The translations under genes were made by a program, and so were the position numbers. Positions 6,803-12,735 of a stretch of DNA of 16,136 nt are shown here, one piece after another (the first letter of the stretch is position 1; every line of letters begins with the position of its first letter). Location of the stretch: positions 1 through 16,136 of the forward strand of contig CALVKV010000021.1 of NCBI GenBank assembly GCA_944333305.1, given 5' to 3'. The notes under the pieces are model-generated. The model was given only the letters and a program-made list of their open reading frames with translations. It ran no database searches and had not been told where the DNA came from. Source of the DNA: an uncultured Bacilli bacterium. Its GTDB lineage: Bacteria; Bacillota_I; Bacilli_A; RF39; UBA660.

Positions 6803-7172
6803 AAAAAAGAGTCTTTTGAACTTATTCTTTGTTACTACTTTTGTTCTGCTATTTATTTTCTTTTATCTTCTAAATACAGTTAAGTTATGGACATTTAATA
6901 GTTATAATACTGTTTTAGTAGATGATAACTATATTAAAGTTGTTGTTACTTTAGACGATGTTTTACTATTTCAAGATAATAATTTTTTCTATTATGATAA
7001 TAAGAAGTTTTTATATAAAATAGAAAATAAAGAAAACTTATCAGATGAAGTTATCTTGACTTTAAAATTAGAAGATAATTTTAAGATAGATGGTGATGAT
7101 ACAACTTTGTTGTTACCTAATATAAAAAAGAGTATCTTTAGTTTGATAATCGATAGTTGGAGGTCAAAATGA
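6789..7172 (+). CDS. Small membrane-anchored protein of the bacteriocin operon (export accessory candidate)
   Basis: A 127-residue protein with a basic N-terminus (MKNYRKKS), one strong membrane segment at about 9-30, and an Asp/Asn/Lys-rich outer domain predicted to be beta-rich (TVLVDDNYIKVVVTLDDVLL, then ILTLKLEDNFKIDGDDTT). I do not recognise a family. Its place directly after a C39 exporter is where an HlyD-like accessory protein usually sits, and single-pass plus beta-rich outer part matches that plan, but it is far shorter than usual accessory proteins and lacks the long coiled coil. It could be a minimal accessory subunit or a membrane protein for self-protection. AAAAGGG precedes the ATG by eight bases. 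It overlaps the exporter by 14 bases and the first precursor by 4 (ATGA), so the genes are translationally coupled. Confidence 0.8.
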   Translation: MKNYRKKSLLNLFFVTTFVLLFIFFYLLNTVKLWTFNSYNTVLVDDNYIKVVVTLDDVLLFQDNNFFYYDNKKFLYKIENKENLSDEVILTLKLEDNFKIDGDDTTLLLPNIKKSIFSLIIDSWRSK

Positions 7173-7324
7173 GAAAGTTAACGAAAAATGAAATGAAGAA
7201 TATTAAGGGTGGTGCTGGTATGTCAGTAGCAGTACTTGGAATAGGTATATCAGTAATTATTTCTTTTATTGTAGGTGTAGTTAGTGGTTTTACAAATCCA
7301 GAACCTTGTGGAGGTGAAGATTAA
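7169..7324 (+). CDS. Double-glycine bacteriocin precursor 1 (acidic, hydrophobic peptide)
   Basis: A 51-codon gene encoding a precursor with the class II leader MRKLTKNEMKNIKGG (1-15), which has the usual L-x3-E-x2-x-I-x-GG spacing. The predicted mature peptide (16-51, 36 residues) begins AGMSVAVLG, has a long hydrophobic helix (about 18-40) with a GxxxG motif at Gly36-Gly40, and ends in the acidic tail PEPCGGED with a single cysteine (Cys47). Its net charge is negative (two Glu, one Asp, no Lys or Arg). The start overlaps the previous stop as ATGA, and GGAGG lies five bases upstream. Leader, order and size fit one half of a two-peptide (class IIb) bacteriocin processed by the C39 exporter. 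Resemblance to the lactobin/cerein leader type is by eye. A signalling peptide is the alternative. Confidence 0.85.
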   Translation: MRKLTKNEMKNIKGGAGMSVAVLGIGISVIISFIVGVVSGFTNPEPCGGED

Positions 7325-7494
7325 TGCGAACTTTGACAGAAAAAGAATTAAAAAATATAAAAGGAGGATTTAGTCTTACTTCTACAGCAATAAAATATGT
7401 TGGTGACTTAATAGAAATTTTAATTTTAGCTGGGAGAAAATTAGGTAGTTCTGTTAGAAGAATAGGAAGTGGTAATATATGTCCCTTAGAATAA
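7324..7494 (+). CDS. Double-glycine bacteriocin precursor 2 (cationic, amphipathic peptide)
   Basis: A 56-residue precursor whose leader MRTLTEKELKNIKGG (1-15) matches that of precursor 1 at ten of fifteen positions. The predicted mature peptide (16-56, 41 residues) starts FSLTSTAIKY, contains an amphipathic helix (about 21-46) with GxxxG at Gly37-Gly41 (AGRKLGSS), then a cationic RRIGSG turn and the end NICPLE with one cysteine (Cys53). Its net charge is about +2, complementary to peptide 1. The start codon shares one base with the previous stop (TAATG), so the two precursors are made together and probably in equal amounts. A partner role in a two-peptide bacteriocin is inferred from tandem order, leader identity, opposite charge and a GxxxG in each. 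Confidence 0.85.
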   Translation: MRTLTEKELKNIKGGFSLTSTAIKYVGDLIEILILAGRKLGSSVRRIGSGNICPLE

Positions 7495-7601
7495 AGAATG
7501 TTTTTAAGACCACAATTCTAGGGTTAATTAATTGTTTTTTAGTTATTTCTTTTTATAATTTTGGACAATTTTTTGGGATAATACTAGAAAAAAGTCTTTA
7601 A
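7479..7601 (+). CDS. 40-aa membrane peptide, candidate bacteriocin immunity protein
   Basis: A short frame in another reading frame begins inside the end of precursor 2 (16-base overlap) at ATG 7479, with AGGAAG about nine bases upstream. It encodes a basic N-terminus (MSLRIKNVFKT), one hydrophobic segment at about 12-36 and the end EKSL. There is no double-glycine leader. Immunity proteins for class II bacteriocins are small, often membrane proteins and encoded directly after the structural genes, so this is the best immunity candidate. Nothing in the sequence proves that, and the 127-residue membrane protein upstream is a rival. Its hydrophobicity could also arise by chance in AT-rich DNA. 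Confidence 0.5.
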   Translation: MSLRIKNVFKTTILGLINCFLVISFYNFGQFFGIILEKSL

Positions 7602-7626
7602 AAGTGTAAAAAGTGTCAAAAAAATG

Positions 7627-7656
7627 TTGTCTTTTCAAGGTATGAGGTGTTATAAT
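7627..7656 (+). promoter_or_regulatory. rpsU: Promoter of rpsU, extended -10
   Basis: TTGTCT (7627-7632) and TATAAT (7651-7656) are 18 bases apart, and TG at 7648-7649 makes an extended -10. The promoter sits 37 bases before the rpsU ATG and marks the start of the housekeeping block. No clear terminator separates it from the bacteriocin operon, so some read-through into rpsU is possible. Confidence 0.78.
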
Positions 7657-7692
7657 CAGTTGTAGAAAAAAAGCGAAGGGAGGGATAGTAGT

Positions 7693-7896
7693 ATGGCACA
7701 AGTACCTGTTAAAAACGGTAATTTAGATGGTGCGATTAAAAGGTACAAACAAAAACTTGCAAGAAGTGGTGTCCCTTCTGAAGCTAAAAAACATGATGCT
7801 TATGATAAACCAGGAGTTAGAAGAAGAAAAGCTAAAAAAGAAGCCATTAAAAATGCACGTAGAAATGAGCGTAAAAGAAGAAAGGAAAGAGACTAA
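7693..7896 (+). CDS. rpsU: 30S ribosomal protein S21
   Basis: A 67-residue, strongly basic protein that belongs to the small ribosomal subunit, where S21 acts near the 3' end of 16S rRNA in initiation. The N-terminal VPVKNGNLDGAIKRYKQKLARSG matches the S21 signature in two parts (VPVKNGN, then AIKRYKQKL), and the tail is a Lys/Arg-rich helix (RRRKAKKEAIKNARRNERKRR). Length is a little above the Bacillus protein. AGGGAGG lies about eight bases upstream of ATG. It has its own promoter (7627-7656), and a terminator begins inside its last codons (7881-7913), so it is largely a single-gene unit in front of yqfC, as in Bacillus where rpsU opens the same cluster. Confidence 0.97.
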   Translation: MAQVPVKNGNLDGAIKRYKQKLARSGVPSEAKKHDAYDKPGVRRRKAKKEAIKNARRNERKRRKERD

Positions 7897-7913
7897 TGTT
7901 TCTTTCCTTTTTT
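7881..7913 (+). terminator. Intrinsic terminator overlapping the end of rpsU
   Basis: A perfect 10-bp inverted repeat, AAAGGAAAGA (7881-7890) with TCTTTCCTTT (7901-7910), has a 10-base loop that contains the rpsU stop codon, and is followed by further T to 7913. The left arm encodes the last residues of S21. yqfC begins 27 bases later with no evident promoter of its own. Confidence 0.85.
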
Positions 7914-7939
7914 GCATATTATTTATTAGGTGAAGTTTT

Positions 7940-8182
7940 ATGGCTTATAACTATTTGAGAAACTTTCTTGATCCAAGGGAATTTCATATTAATATTTATG
8001 ATAAGAAGATTTATATAACTAATTACGAAAAGATTTTAACACTTGGAAGTAATAAAATAATAATAAAAGCTCCTTCTAAAAAACTTACTTTAGAAGGAAG
8101 AGACTTTTCTCTTAATAAATTAGCAGATAAAGAATTGCTTATATTAGGTAGGCTTGATAATTTGGAGATAAAATATGAGTAG
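7940..8182 (+). CDS. yqfC: Sporulation protein YqfC
   Basis: An 80-residue protein of the YabP/YqfC family, small beta-rich proteins made in the mother cell of spore formers. Its all-beta look (FHINIYDKKIYITNYEKIL, GSNKIIIKAPSKKLTLEG, ELLILGRLDNLEIKYE), its length and its position immediately before yqfD give the call. AGGTGA lies about six bases before the ATG. The end overlaps yqfD by eight bases, so the two are translationally coupled. No spore-specific promoter is recognisable in the 26 bases after the rpsU terminator, so it either depends on read-through or on a promoter inside rpsU. Family identity is clear from context; function in this organism is assumed. Confidence 0.85.
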   Translation: MAYNYLRNFLDPREFHINIYDKKIYITNYEKILTLGSNKIIIKAPSKKLTLEGRDFSLNKLADKELLILGRLDNLEIKYE

Positions 8183-9353
8183 TTATGTACTTAGAATTAC
8201 TGGTAAAAGATTAGATACTTTTATAATGTTATTAGCACGATTAAATATAAGCTTTAAAGTTTTAAAAAGAACGAGAGAATATCTTATAATTGAAGTGGTA
8301 GAAGAAGATTATGCTAATCTTTTAAAAATAAATACTACTTATGATATAGAAATTGTTAAAAGAAAGGGCCTTCTTAATATTGTGCATTTTCTTAAGGCAA
8401 GAAAGTTATTTGTTATAGTATCTTTAATTGGCTTTGCTTTTTTTAATTTACTTACCAATTTAATTTTTTCTATTAAAGTTATAGATACAGACAGTGAATT
8501 AAGAGAGATTATATTAAATGATTTAGAAGAATTTGGTTTAAAAAAATATAATTTTAAAATTAGTTATGAAGAAAAAGAAAAGATAGAGAGTAAAATTTTA
8601 AAAAAAGAAAAAGATATAATAGAATGGATTGAAATAAAAGAGAAAGGTGTTAGTTATGAAGTAAAATTGATTAGAAGAGTTAAAAACGATATTGAAAAGG
8701 AAAGTGAACCACGTAATATAGTTGCTAAAAAAAGTGGTCTTGTTACTAGAATAATTGCAGAGTCCGGTGAAGTTGTTACTAAAAAAAATGCTTATGTAAA
8801 TGCTGGTGATGTTTTAATTAGTGGCCTTATTAGAAATAATGGCAATATTGTTAGTAAGACGAGAGCGATTGGTAAAGTTTATGCAGAGGTATGGTATAAA
8901 GTATCTCTTAATTTACCAACTAATTATCATGAAGAAAGGAAAACTGGTAATAATAAAACAGTTCTTGAAATTAGTTTTCTGAGTGATGATATTAGTATTA
9001 CAGATTTTGATAAATACAGTCATTCTAAAGATAGTAAAAAAGTGTTATATAAACATCCTCTTCTTCCTATTAGTATTAATTTAACTAAAAAGGAGGAGGT
9101 TAAATTAACAGATATTAACTTTGCTGAAAATTATGATAAAAATATTAAACCGTTGGCAATAGAGAAATTAAAAACAAAATTAGGGAATGATATTACAATA
9201 TTAGAAGAAAAGGTTTTGAAAAAGAGCGAGAATGCTGATAGAATAGATATAGAGATTTTCTTTAAAGTTCTAGAAGATATAACTAGTTATAACTCATTAA
9301 AAGATTTTGATATTGAAAAGGAAAATCAACGTATAGAAGAAGAAAATAGTTAA
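8175..9353 (+). CDS. yqfD: Sporulation protein YqfD
   Basis: A 392-residue membrane protein of the YqfD family, in the YqfC-YqfD pair found in endospore formers and needed for normal spore development in Bacillus. An N-terminal soluble part (1-75) is followed by one strong membrane segment at about 77-98 (KLFVIVSLIGFAFFNLLTNL). A long charged outer domain contains GLVTRIIAESGEVV and VNAGDVLISGLI (about 194-222), which is the typical central YqfD region. Length is near that of the Bacillus protein and no frame damage is seen. It overlaps yqfC and precedes the vanZ-like gene by 21 bases. In Bacillus the next genes are phoH and yqfF, which are absent here. Confidence 0.92.
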   Translation: MSSYVLRITGKRLDTFIMLLARLNISFKVLKRTREYLIIEVVEEDYANLLKINTTYDIEIVKRKGLLNIVHFLKARKLFVIVSLIGFAFFNLLTNLIFSIKVIDTDSELREIILNDLEEFGLKKYNFKISYEEKEKIESKILKKEKDIIEWIEIKEKGVSYEVKLIRRVKNDIEKESEPRNIVAKKSGLVTRIIAESGEVVTKKNAYVNAGDVLISGLIRNNGNIVSKTRAIGKVYAEVWYKVSLNLPTNYHEERKTGNNKTVLEISFLSDDISITDFDKYSHSKDSKKVLYKHPLLPISINLTKKEEVKLTDINFAENYDKNIKPLAIEKLKTKLGNDITILEEKVLKKSENADRIDIEIFFKVLEDITSYNSLKDFDIEKENQRIEEENS

Positions 9354-9374
9354 AGCTGTAAAGGAGGGAAGAGC

Positions 9375-9974
9375 ATGTTTTCAAGTTTAAGTAGGACTAT
9401 TGGTAATGTTTTTGAATTTAGTTTACCTATGATAATTATCTCTGTAGTAGTTGCTATTACTTTAAGAGTTGCAGATATTGTGAAAAATAAAAAAGAGTTT
9501 TCTTTATATAAAGAGCTTATTGCTTTATCCTTCATTATTTATATATTGTGTTTATTCCAAGTTGTTACTTTTCAAGACAATAATAATATTTCTAGTAATA
9601 ATTTAATTCCCTTTAGAGAAATGTTTAGATATGATTTTGGTAGTAGATTGTTTTTAAAGAATGTACTTGGTAATATAATTATGTTTTTACCATATGGTTT
9701 TTTTACGAGTTATTTTTTAAAAGAAAAGAGATTAATTCCTATTTTAGCTTTAACTGTTATTACATCTTTGACAATAGAATCTACACAGTTAATGATAGGT
9801 AGAGTTTTTGATATAGATGATATTTTATTAAATATTGTTGGAGGAGTTTTGGGACATTATTTATATATTTTAATTTTAAAAATAGGTGATATGTGTCCTA
9901 GGGTATTACAAAGAGAGTGGTTTTTAAATTTAGTGTCTATTATTCTTTTAGTTGGTTTAATAACATTACTTTAA
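9375..9974 (+). CDS. VanZ-family membrane protein
   Basis: A 199-residue integral membrane protein with about five hydrophobic segments (about 15-35, 48-66, 95-117, 121-140, 148-168 and a last one at 182-199). It carries the VanZ-type blocks NLIPFREMF, NVLGNIIMFLPYGF and the diagnostic IESTQLMIGRVFDIDDILLN, in which the Glu, Arg, Asp and Asn residues are the conserved ones. VanZ was named for low-level teicoplanin resistance, but most family members have no proven role. AAGGAGGG lies about seven bases before ATG. It stands exactly where phoH and yqfF lie in the Bacillus order. A promoter for ybeY overlaps its last codons. Confidence 0.88.
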   Translation: MFSSLSRTIGNVFEFSLPMIIISVVVAITLRVADIVKNKKEFSLYKELIALSFIIYILCLFQVVTFQDNNNISSNNLIPFREMFRYDFGSRLFLKNVLGNIIMFLPYGFFTSYFLKEKRLIPILALTVITSLTIESTQLMIGRVFDIDDILLNIVGGVLGHYLYILILKIGDMCPRVLQREWFLNLVSIILLVGLITLL

Positions 9975-9998
9975 AAACTTCTTTTTTTATGATACAAT
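9970..9998 (+). promoter_or_regulatory. Possible promoter of the ybeY-dgkA unit
   Basis: TTTAAA (9970-9975) and TACAAT (9993-9998) are 17 bases apart, with TG at 9990-9991 giving an extended -10. It overlaps the vanZ stop codon and lies 30 bases before the ybeY ATG. The -35 match is only four of six. Confidence 0.45.
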
Positions 9999-10027
9999 AT
10001 GGGCATTGAAAGGGCGTGTTTTGTTTA

Positions 10028-10477
10028 ATGAATGATATTAACATATATAATGAAACTAATGATGATTTCCCATATAAAGATATAATAGAAAAAGTAGTTA
10101 ACAAAGCTTTCGAAATTGAAAGAGTAAAAAATGCAAGTTGTAGTATAATAATTGTAGACAATTCCTATATTCATAAATTAAATAAAGAGTATAGAGGTAT
10201 CGATAGAGTAACTGATGTTATTAGTTTTGCTTTAGAAGATGATAAAAATATGGTTATTCCTGATGGAACTAGATTATTAGGAGATATTTATATTAGTCTA
10301 GATAAAGCGAAGGAACAAGCGGAAGAATATGGTCATTCTTTGGAAAGAGAGTTATGTTTTTTAGCGGTACATGGAATTTATCATTTATTAGGATATGATC
10401 ATGAGAAGGAAGAAGAAGCAGAAGTTATGTTTAAGAAACAAGAGGAGGTTTTGATGGAATATGGCATCACCAGATAG
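10028..10477 (+). CDS. ybeY: Endoribonuclease YbeY
   Basis: A 149-residue metal-dependent RNase that acts in 16S rRNA 3' maturation and ribosome quality control. The zinc-binding HGIYHLLGYDH motif is complete (three His at about residues 115, 119 and 125), preceded by the family block RVTDVISFAL. Size is normal. The start is uncertain. A GTG at 10016 would add four residues but is only one base from AAAGGG; ATG at 10028 lies 13 bases from it, which is long. I chose the ATG because YbeY normally begins close to this residue. The gene overlaps dgkA by 17 bases, keeping the ybeY-dgkA-era order of Bacillus. Confidence 0.95.
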   Translation: MNDINIYNETNDDFPYKDIIEKVVNKAFEIERVKNASCSIIIVDNSYIHKLNKEYRGIDRVTDVISFALEDDKNMVIPDGTRLLGDIYISLDKAKEQAEEYGHSLERELCFLAVHGIYHLLGYDHEKEEEAEVMFKKQEEVLMEYGITR

Positions 10478-10853
10478 AAATAAGAAAAAATTTGGATTTA
10501 AAAGAATTATTTCAAGTATTAATAACTCATGGAATGGATTAAAGGCAGCTTATAAAAATGAACAGAGTGTGTATATACATTTAGTATGTACAGTTATTTT
10601 GGTATTACTTAGTTTTTTACTTAATATATCAACTACAGAATGGTTAATTATAATTGCTATTATTGGGTTAACTTTAGTAGTTGAGCTTATAAATACTTCA
10701 ATAGAAAGTACAGTTGATCTTGTTACTAAAGAATTCCATCCACTTGCTAAAGTTGCCAAAGATACAGCATCAGCGGCAGAGTTTGTTTTGACTCTAACTA
10801 GTGCAATTATTGCCTTAATGATTTTTATACCTAGCATTATAGAGTTGTTTTAA
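10461..10853 (+). CDS. dgkA: Undecaprenol kinase (DgkA family)
   Basis: A 130-residue membrane kinase of the DgkA family; in Gram-positive bacteria this enzyme phosphorylates undecaprenol to the lipid carrier for wall synthesis. Three membrane helices follow an amphipathic N-terminus. Conserved residues are Glu34 and His40 (NEQSVYIH), Glu75, Asn78 and Glu82 (ELINTSIE), Asp86, and Lys100-Asp101 (AKDTASAAEF). Glu107 stands in a membrane position that is usually Val or Leu. GAGGAGG lies about 11 bases upstream of ATG. It overlaps ybeY. A second DgkA domain is fused to a phosphatase at 12736-13686, so the two copies may differ in substrate. Confidence 0.93.
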   Translation: MASPDRNKKKFGFKRIISSINNSWNGLKAAYKNEQSVYIHLVCTVILVLLSFLLNISTTEWLIIIAIIGLTLVVELINTSIESTVDLVTKEFHPLAKVAKDTASAAEFVLTLTSAIIALMIFIPSIIELF

Positions 10854-10882
10854 TTATAGAAGTTACTTAGTTAATTATATAG

Positions 10883-10909
10883 AGTATTATTTCTTAAAGA
10901 TGTAATACT
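10883..10909 (+). terminator. Weak hairpin between dgkA and era
   Basis: AGTATTA (10883-10889) and TAATACT (10903-10909) form a 7-bp AT-rich stem without a good T-run. It lies in the 108-base gap between dgkA and era. It may be a weak terminator or a processing site; era has no clear promoter in the gap. Confidence 0.3.
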
Positions 10910-10961
10910 TTATTGATTGAGTTTAGATGAAATTTTGTAATTTAAGTAAGGAGGTAAATTT

Positions 10962-11852
10962 ATGAAGTGTGGCGTTGTTTCAATTATGGGAAGACCTAAT
11001 GTAGGTAAGAGTACACTATTAAATGCAATACTTAATATGAAACTTGCTATTACAACAGATAAAGCTGGTACTACAAGAAATATTATAGAAGGTATTTATC
11101 AAGATGACGAAGCTCAGATTGTTTTTATTGATACTCCTGGTATTCATAAACCTATGAATAAACTTGGTAGTGTGTTAAATAAGAAAGCTTATCAAAATAT
11201 TGATAATGCTGATATCATCCTTTTATTAATAGATGCGTCTAGTGGTATTGGTAAAGGAGATAAGTTTGTTTTAAATAAGATTAAAGAAAATGAAGAAGCT
11301 AAAGTTTTCTTAATTTTAAATAAAATAGATAAAGTTGGAAGCGAGAAATTAATTAAAACAATAGATGAAGCGAAAGAACTATATGATTTTGATGAGATTA
11401 TTCCTATATCTGCTTTAAAGAAGAAAGCGATAGATGATTTAATTAAAACACTAAAAAAATACTTACCACTTGATGAGCCTATATTTACTAATGATGAACT
11501 TACTAATGTCTCAGTTAAGTTTATTATGGGGGAATTTGTTAGAGAGAAAATAATGATGTTAACAAAACAAGAGATTCCTCATAGTGTTACTTGTTATGTG
11601 GAAAACTTTGAAGAATATGATGATTTAGTGCATATACAAGTGTTGATAGTTGTGGATAAAGATAGTTTAAAGAAAATTATTATTGGTAAGAATGGTAATA
11701 TGTTAAAACGTATAGGCATCCTTGCTCGTAATGATATGGAAGATTTCTTGGGGAAAAAAGTGTTTTTGGAAACACATGTTAAAGTAATTGAGAATTGGCG
11801 TGATAAAGAAAAGTATTTAATAGAACTTGGAATTGATAGTAAAGATGAATAA
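10962..11852 (+). CDS. era: GTPase Era
   Basis: A 296-residue essential GTPase that binds the 3' end of 16S rRNA and controls 30S maturation. G motifs are complete: GRPNVGKS (10-17), the Thr of GTTR (36-39), DTPG (57-60), NKID (120-123) and SAL (150-152). The C-terminal KH RNA-binding domain has IGKNG at 241-245. Length is normal. AAGGAGG lies about seven bases before the ATG. It is followed by yqzL and recO, as in Bacillus; cdd, which lies before era there, is missing. Together with ybeY it forms a 16S rRNA maturation neighbourhood. Confidence 0.98.
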   Translation: MKCGVVSIMGRPNVGKSTLLNAILNMKLAITTDKAGTTRNIIEGIYQDDEAQIVFIDTPGIHKPMNKLGSVLNKKAYQNIDNADIILLLIDASSGIGKGDKFVLNKIKENEEAKVFLILNKIDKVGSEKLIKTIDEAKELYDFDEIIPISALKKKAIDDLIKTLKKYLPLDEPIFTNDELTNVSVKFIMGEFVREKIMMLTKQEIPHSVTCYVENFEEYDDLVHIQVLIVVDKDSLKKIIIGKNGNMLKRIGILARNDMEDFLGKKVFLETHVKVIENWRDKEKYLIELGIDSKDE

Positions 11853-11891
11853 AAAAATTACTTATTAATCATTATATTAATAGGTGATAAT

Positions 11892-12029
11892 ATGAATAAT
11901 TATGAAAAACTATGGAATTTATTTAAAAAGACTGGTGATATTAGATATTTTCTTTTAGCAAAGTCTATAAAGGAAAGTGATACTTGTGAAGATAGTGGAT
12001 GTGAAGGGACTAGTTCTAAACGAGACTAA
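11892..12029 (+). CDS. yqzL: YqzL-family small protein
   Basis: A 45-residue protein encoded between era and recO, exactly where Bacillus has yqzL. The N-terminal half (YEKLWNLFKKTGDIRYFLLAK, residues 4-24) matches the YqzL pattern W-x-L-F-x-x-T-G-x-x-x-x-Y/F-L-L, and the tail is variable, with Cys32 and Cys37. Function unknown. AGGTGA lies about six bases before ATG. Its last 44 bases overlap the start of recO in another frame, which explains why it is easily missed. Confidence 0.8.
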   Translation: MNNYEKLWNLFKKTGDIRYFLLAKSIKESDTCEDSGCEGTSSKRD

Positions 12030-12723
12030 TTATAGTGATTCTAGTAAAATATTAAATGTCTTGACTAGCGAATATGGTCTTATTGGGATTATATCTAAAG
12101 GGTGTCGTAATTTAAAAAGTAAGCTTAGAGGTAGTTCTAGAAAGTTAGTATACGGAACTTTTCATTTTTATTATAAAGAGAATGCTTTATCAACTTTAAT
12201 TAGTATTGATGTAATTAGTGACTATCCAAAAACAGTTATGAATTTAGAAAATGTTGTGTATGCATCATACCTTTTGGATCTTACAAGACAAGTGGTTAAA
12301 CAATCTAAAGATAAAGATATACTAACTTTAATAATCGCAGCTTTAGATAAGATAGAAGATGGGCTTAATCCTGCCGTTATTACTAATATTCTTGAACTTA
12401 AATATTTAGATTTTTTAGGTGTTAGTCCAATTGTTACAGGGTGTGCTGTTTGTGGAAAAACTACTAATATAGTTAGTTTAAGTCCAACAGCAGGTGGATT
12501 TATTTGTAAAAATTGTTATCAAAATGAAGGATATTATAGCGATAAAGCAATTAAACTTTTACAAATGTATTATTATGTTGATCTTGAGAAAATTACGAAA
12601 ATAGATGTTAATCCTAAAGTAAATGAAGAAATAAATAAATTTTTAGAGGATTATTATGATAGATATACAGGAATTTATTTAAATAGTAAGAAAATGTTAA
12701 AGAATGTGTTAAAATTAAAATAA
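11986..12723 (+). CDS. recO: DNA repair protein RecO
   Basis: A 245-residue protein of the RecFOR pathway that helps load RecA on SSB-coated DNA. The N-terminal OB-fold (about 1-78) has the family pattern VDVKGLVLNETNYSDSSKIL and LTSEYGLIG. The C-terminal helical domain carries a zinc site with CAVC and CKNC at about residues 147-170, complete with four cysteines. GTG at 11977 also opens the frame, but it lies only two bases from AAGGA; GTG at 11986 gives MKIVDVKG, in line with usual RecO starts. It overlaps yqzL by 44 bases and precedes the PAP2 gene by 12. Confidence 0.95.
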   Translation: MKIVDVKGLVLNETNYSDSSKILNVLTSEYGLIGIISKGCRNLKSKLRGSSRKLVYGTFHFYYKENALSTLISIDVISDYPKTVMNLENVVYASYLLDLTRQVVKQSKDKDILTLIIAALDKIEDGLNPAVITNILELKYLDFLGVSPIVTGCAVCGKTTNIVSLSPTAGGFICKNCYQNEGYYSDKAIKLLQMYYYVDLEKITKIDVNPKVNEEINKFLEDYYDRYTGIYLNSKKMLKNVLKLK

Positions 12724-12735
12724 GGTAGTGATGTT

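Noticed and set aside
7723..7933. Two alternative frames over rpsU (one per strand)
   Set aside because: Shadows of the S21 gene, which has promoter, ribosome site and clear family match.
9350..9535. Minus-strand frame at the vanZ start
   Set aside because: Antisense shadow without ribosome site or recognisable product.
9940..10161. Minus-strand frame opposite the ybeY start
   Set aside because: Antisense shadow crossing the ybeY promoter and start.
10550..10837. Minus-strand frame opposite dgkA
   Set aside because: Antisense of a membrane-helix gene, which often gives a long open frame.
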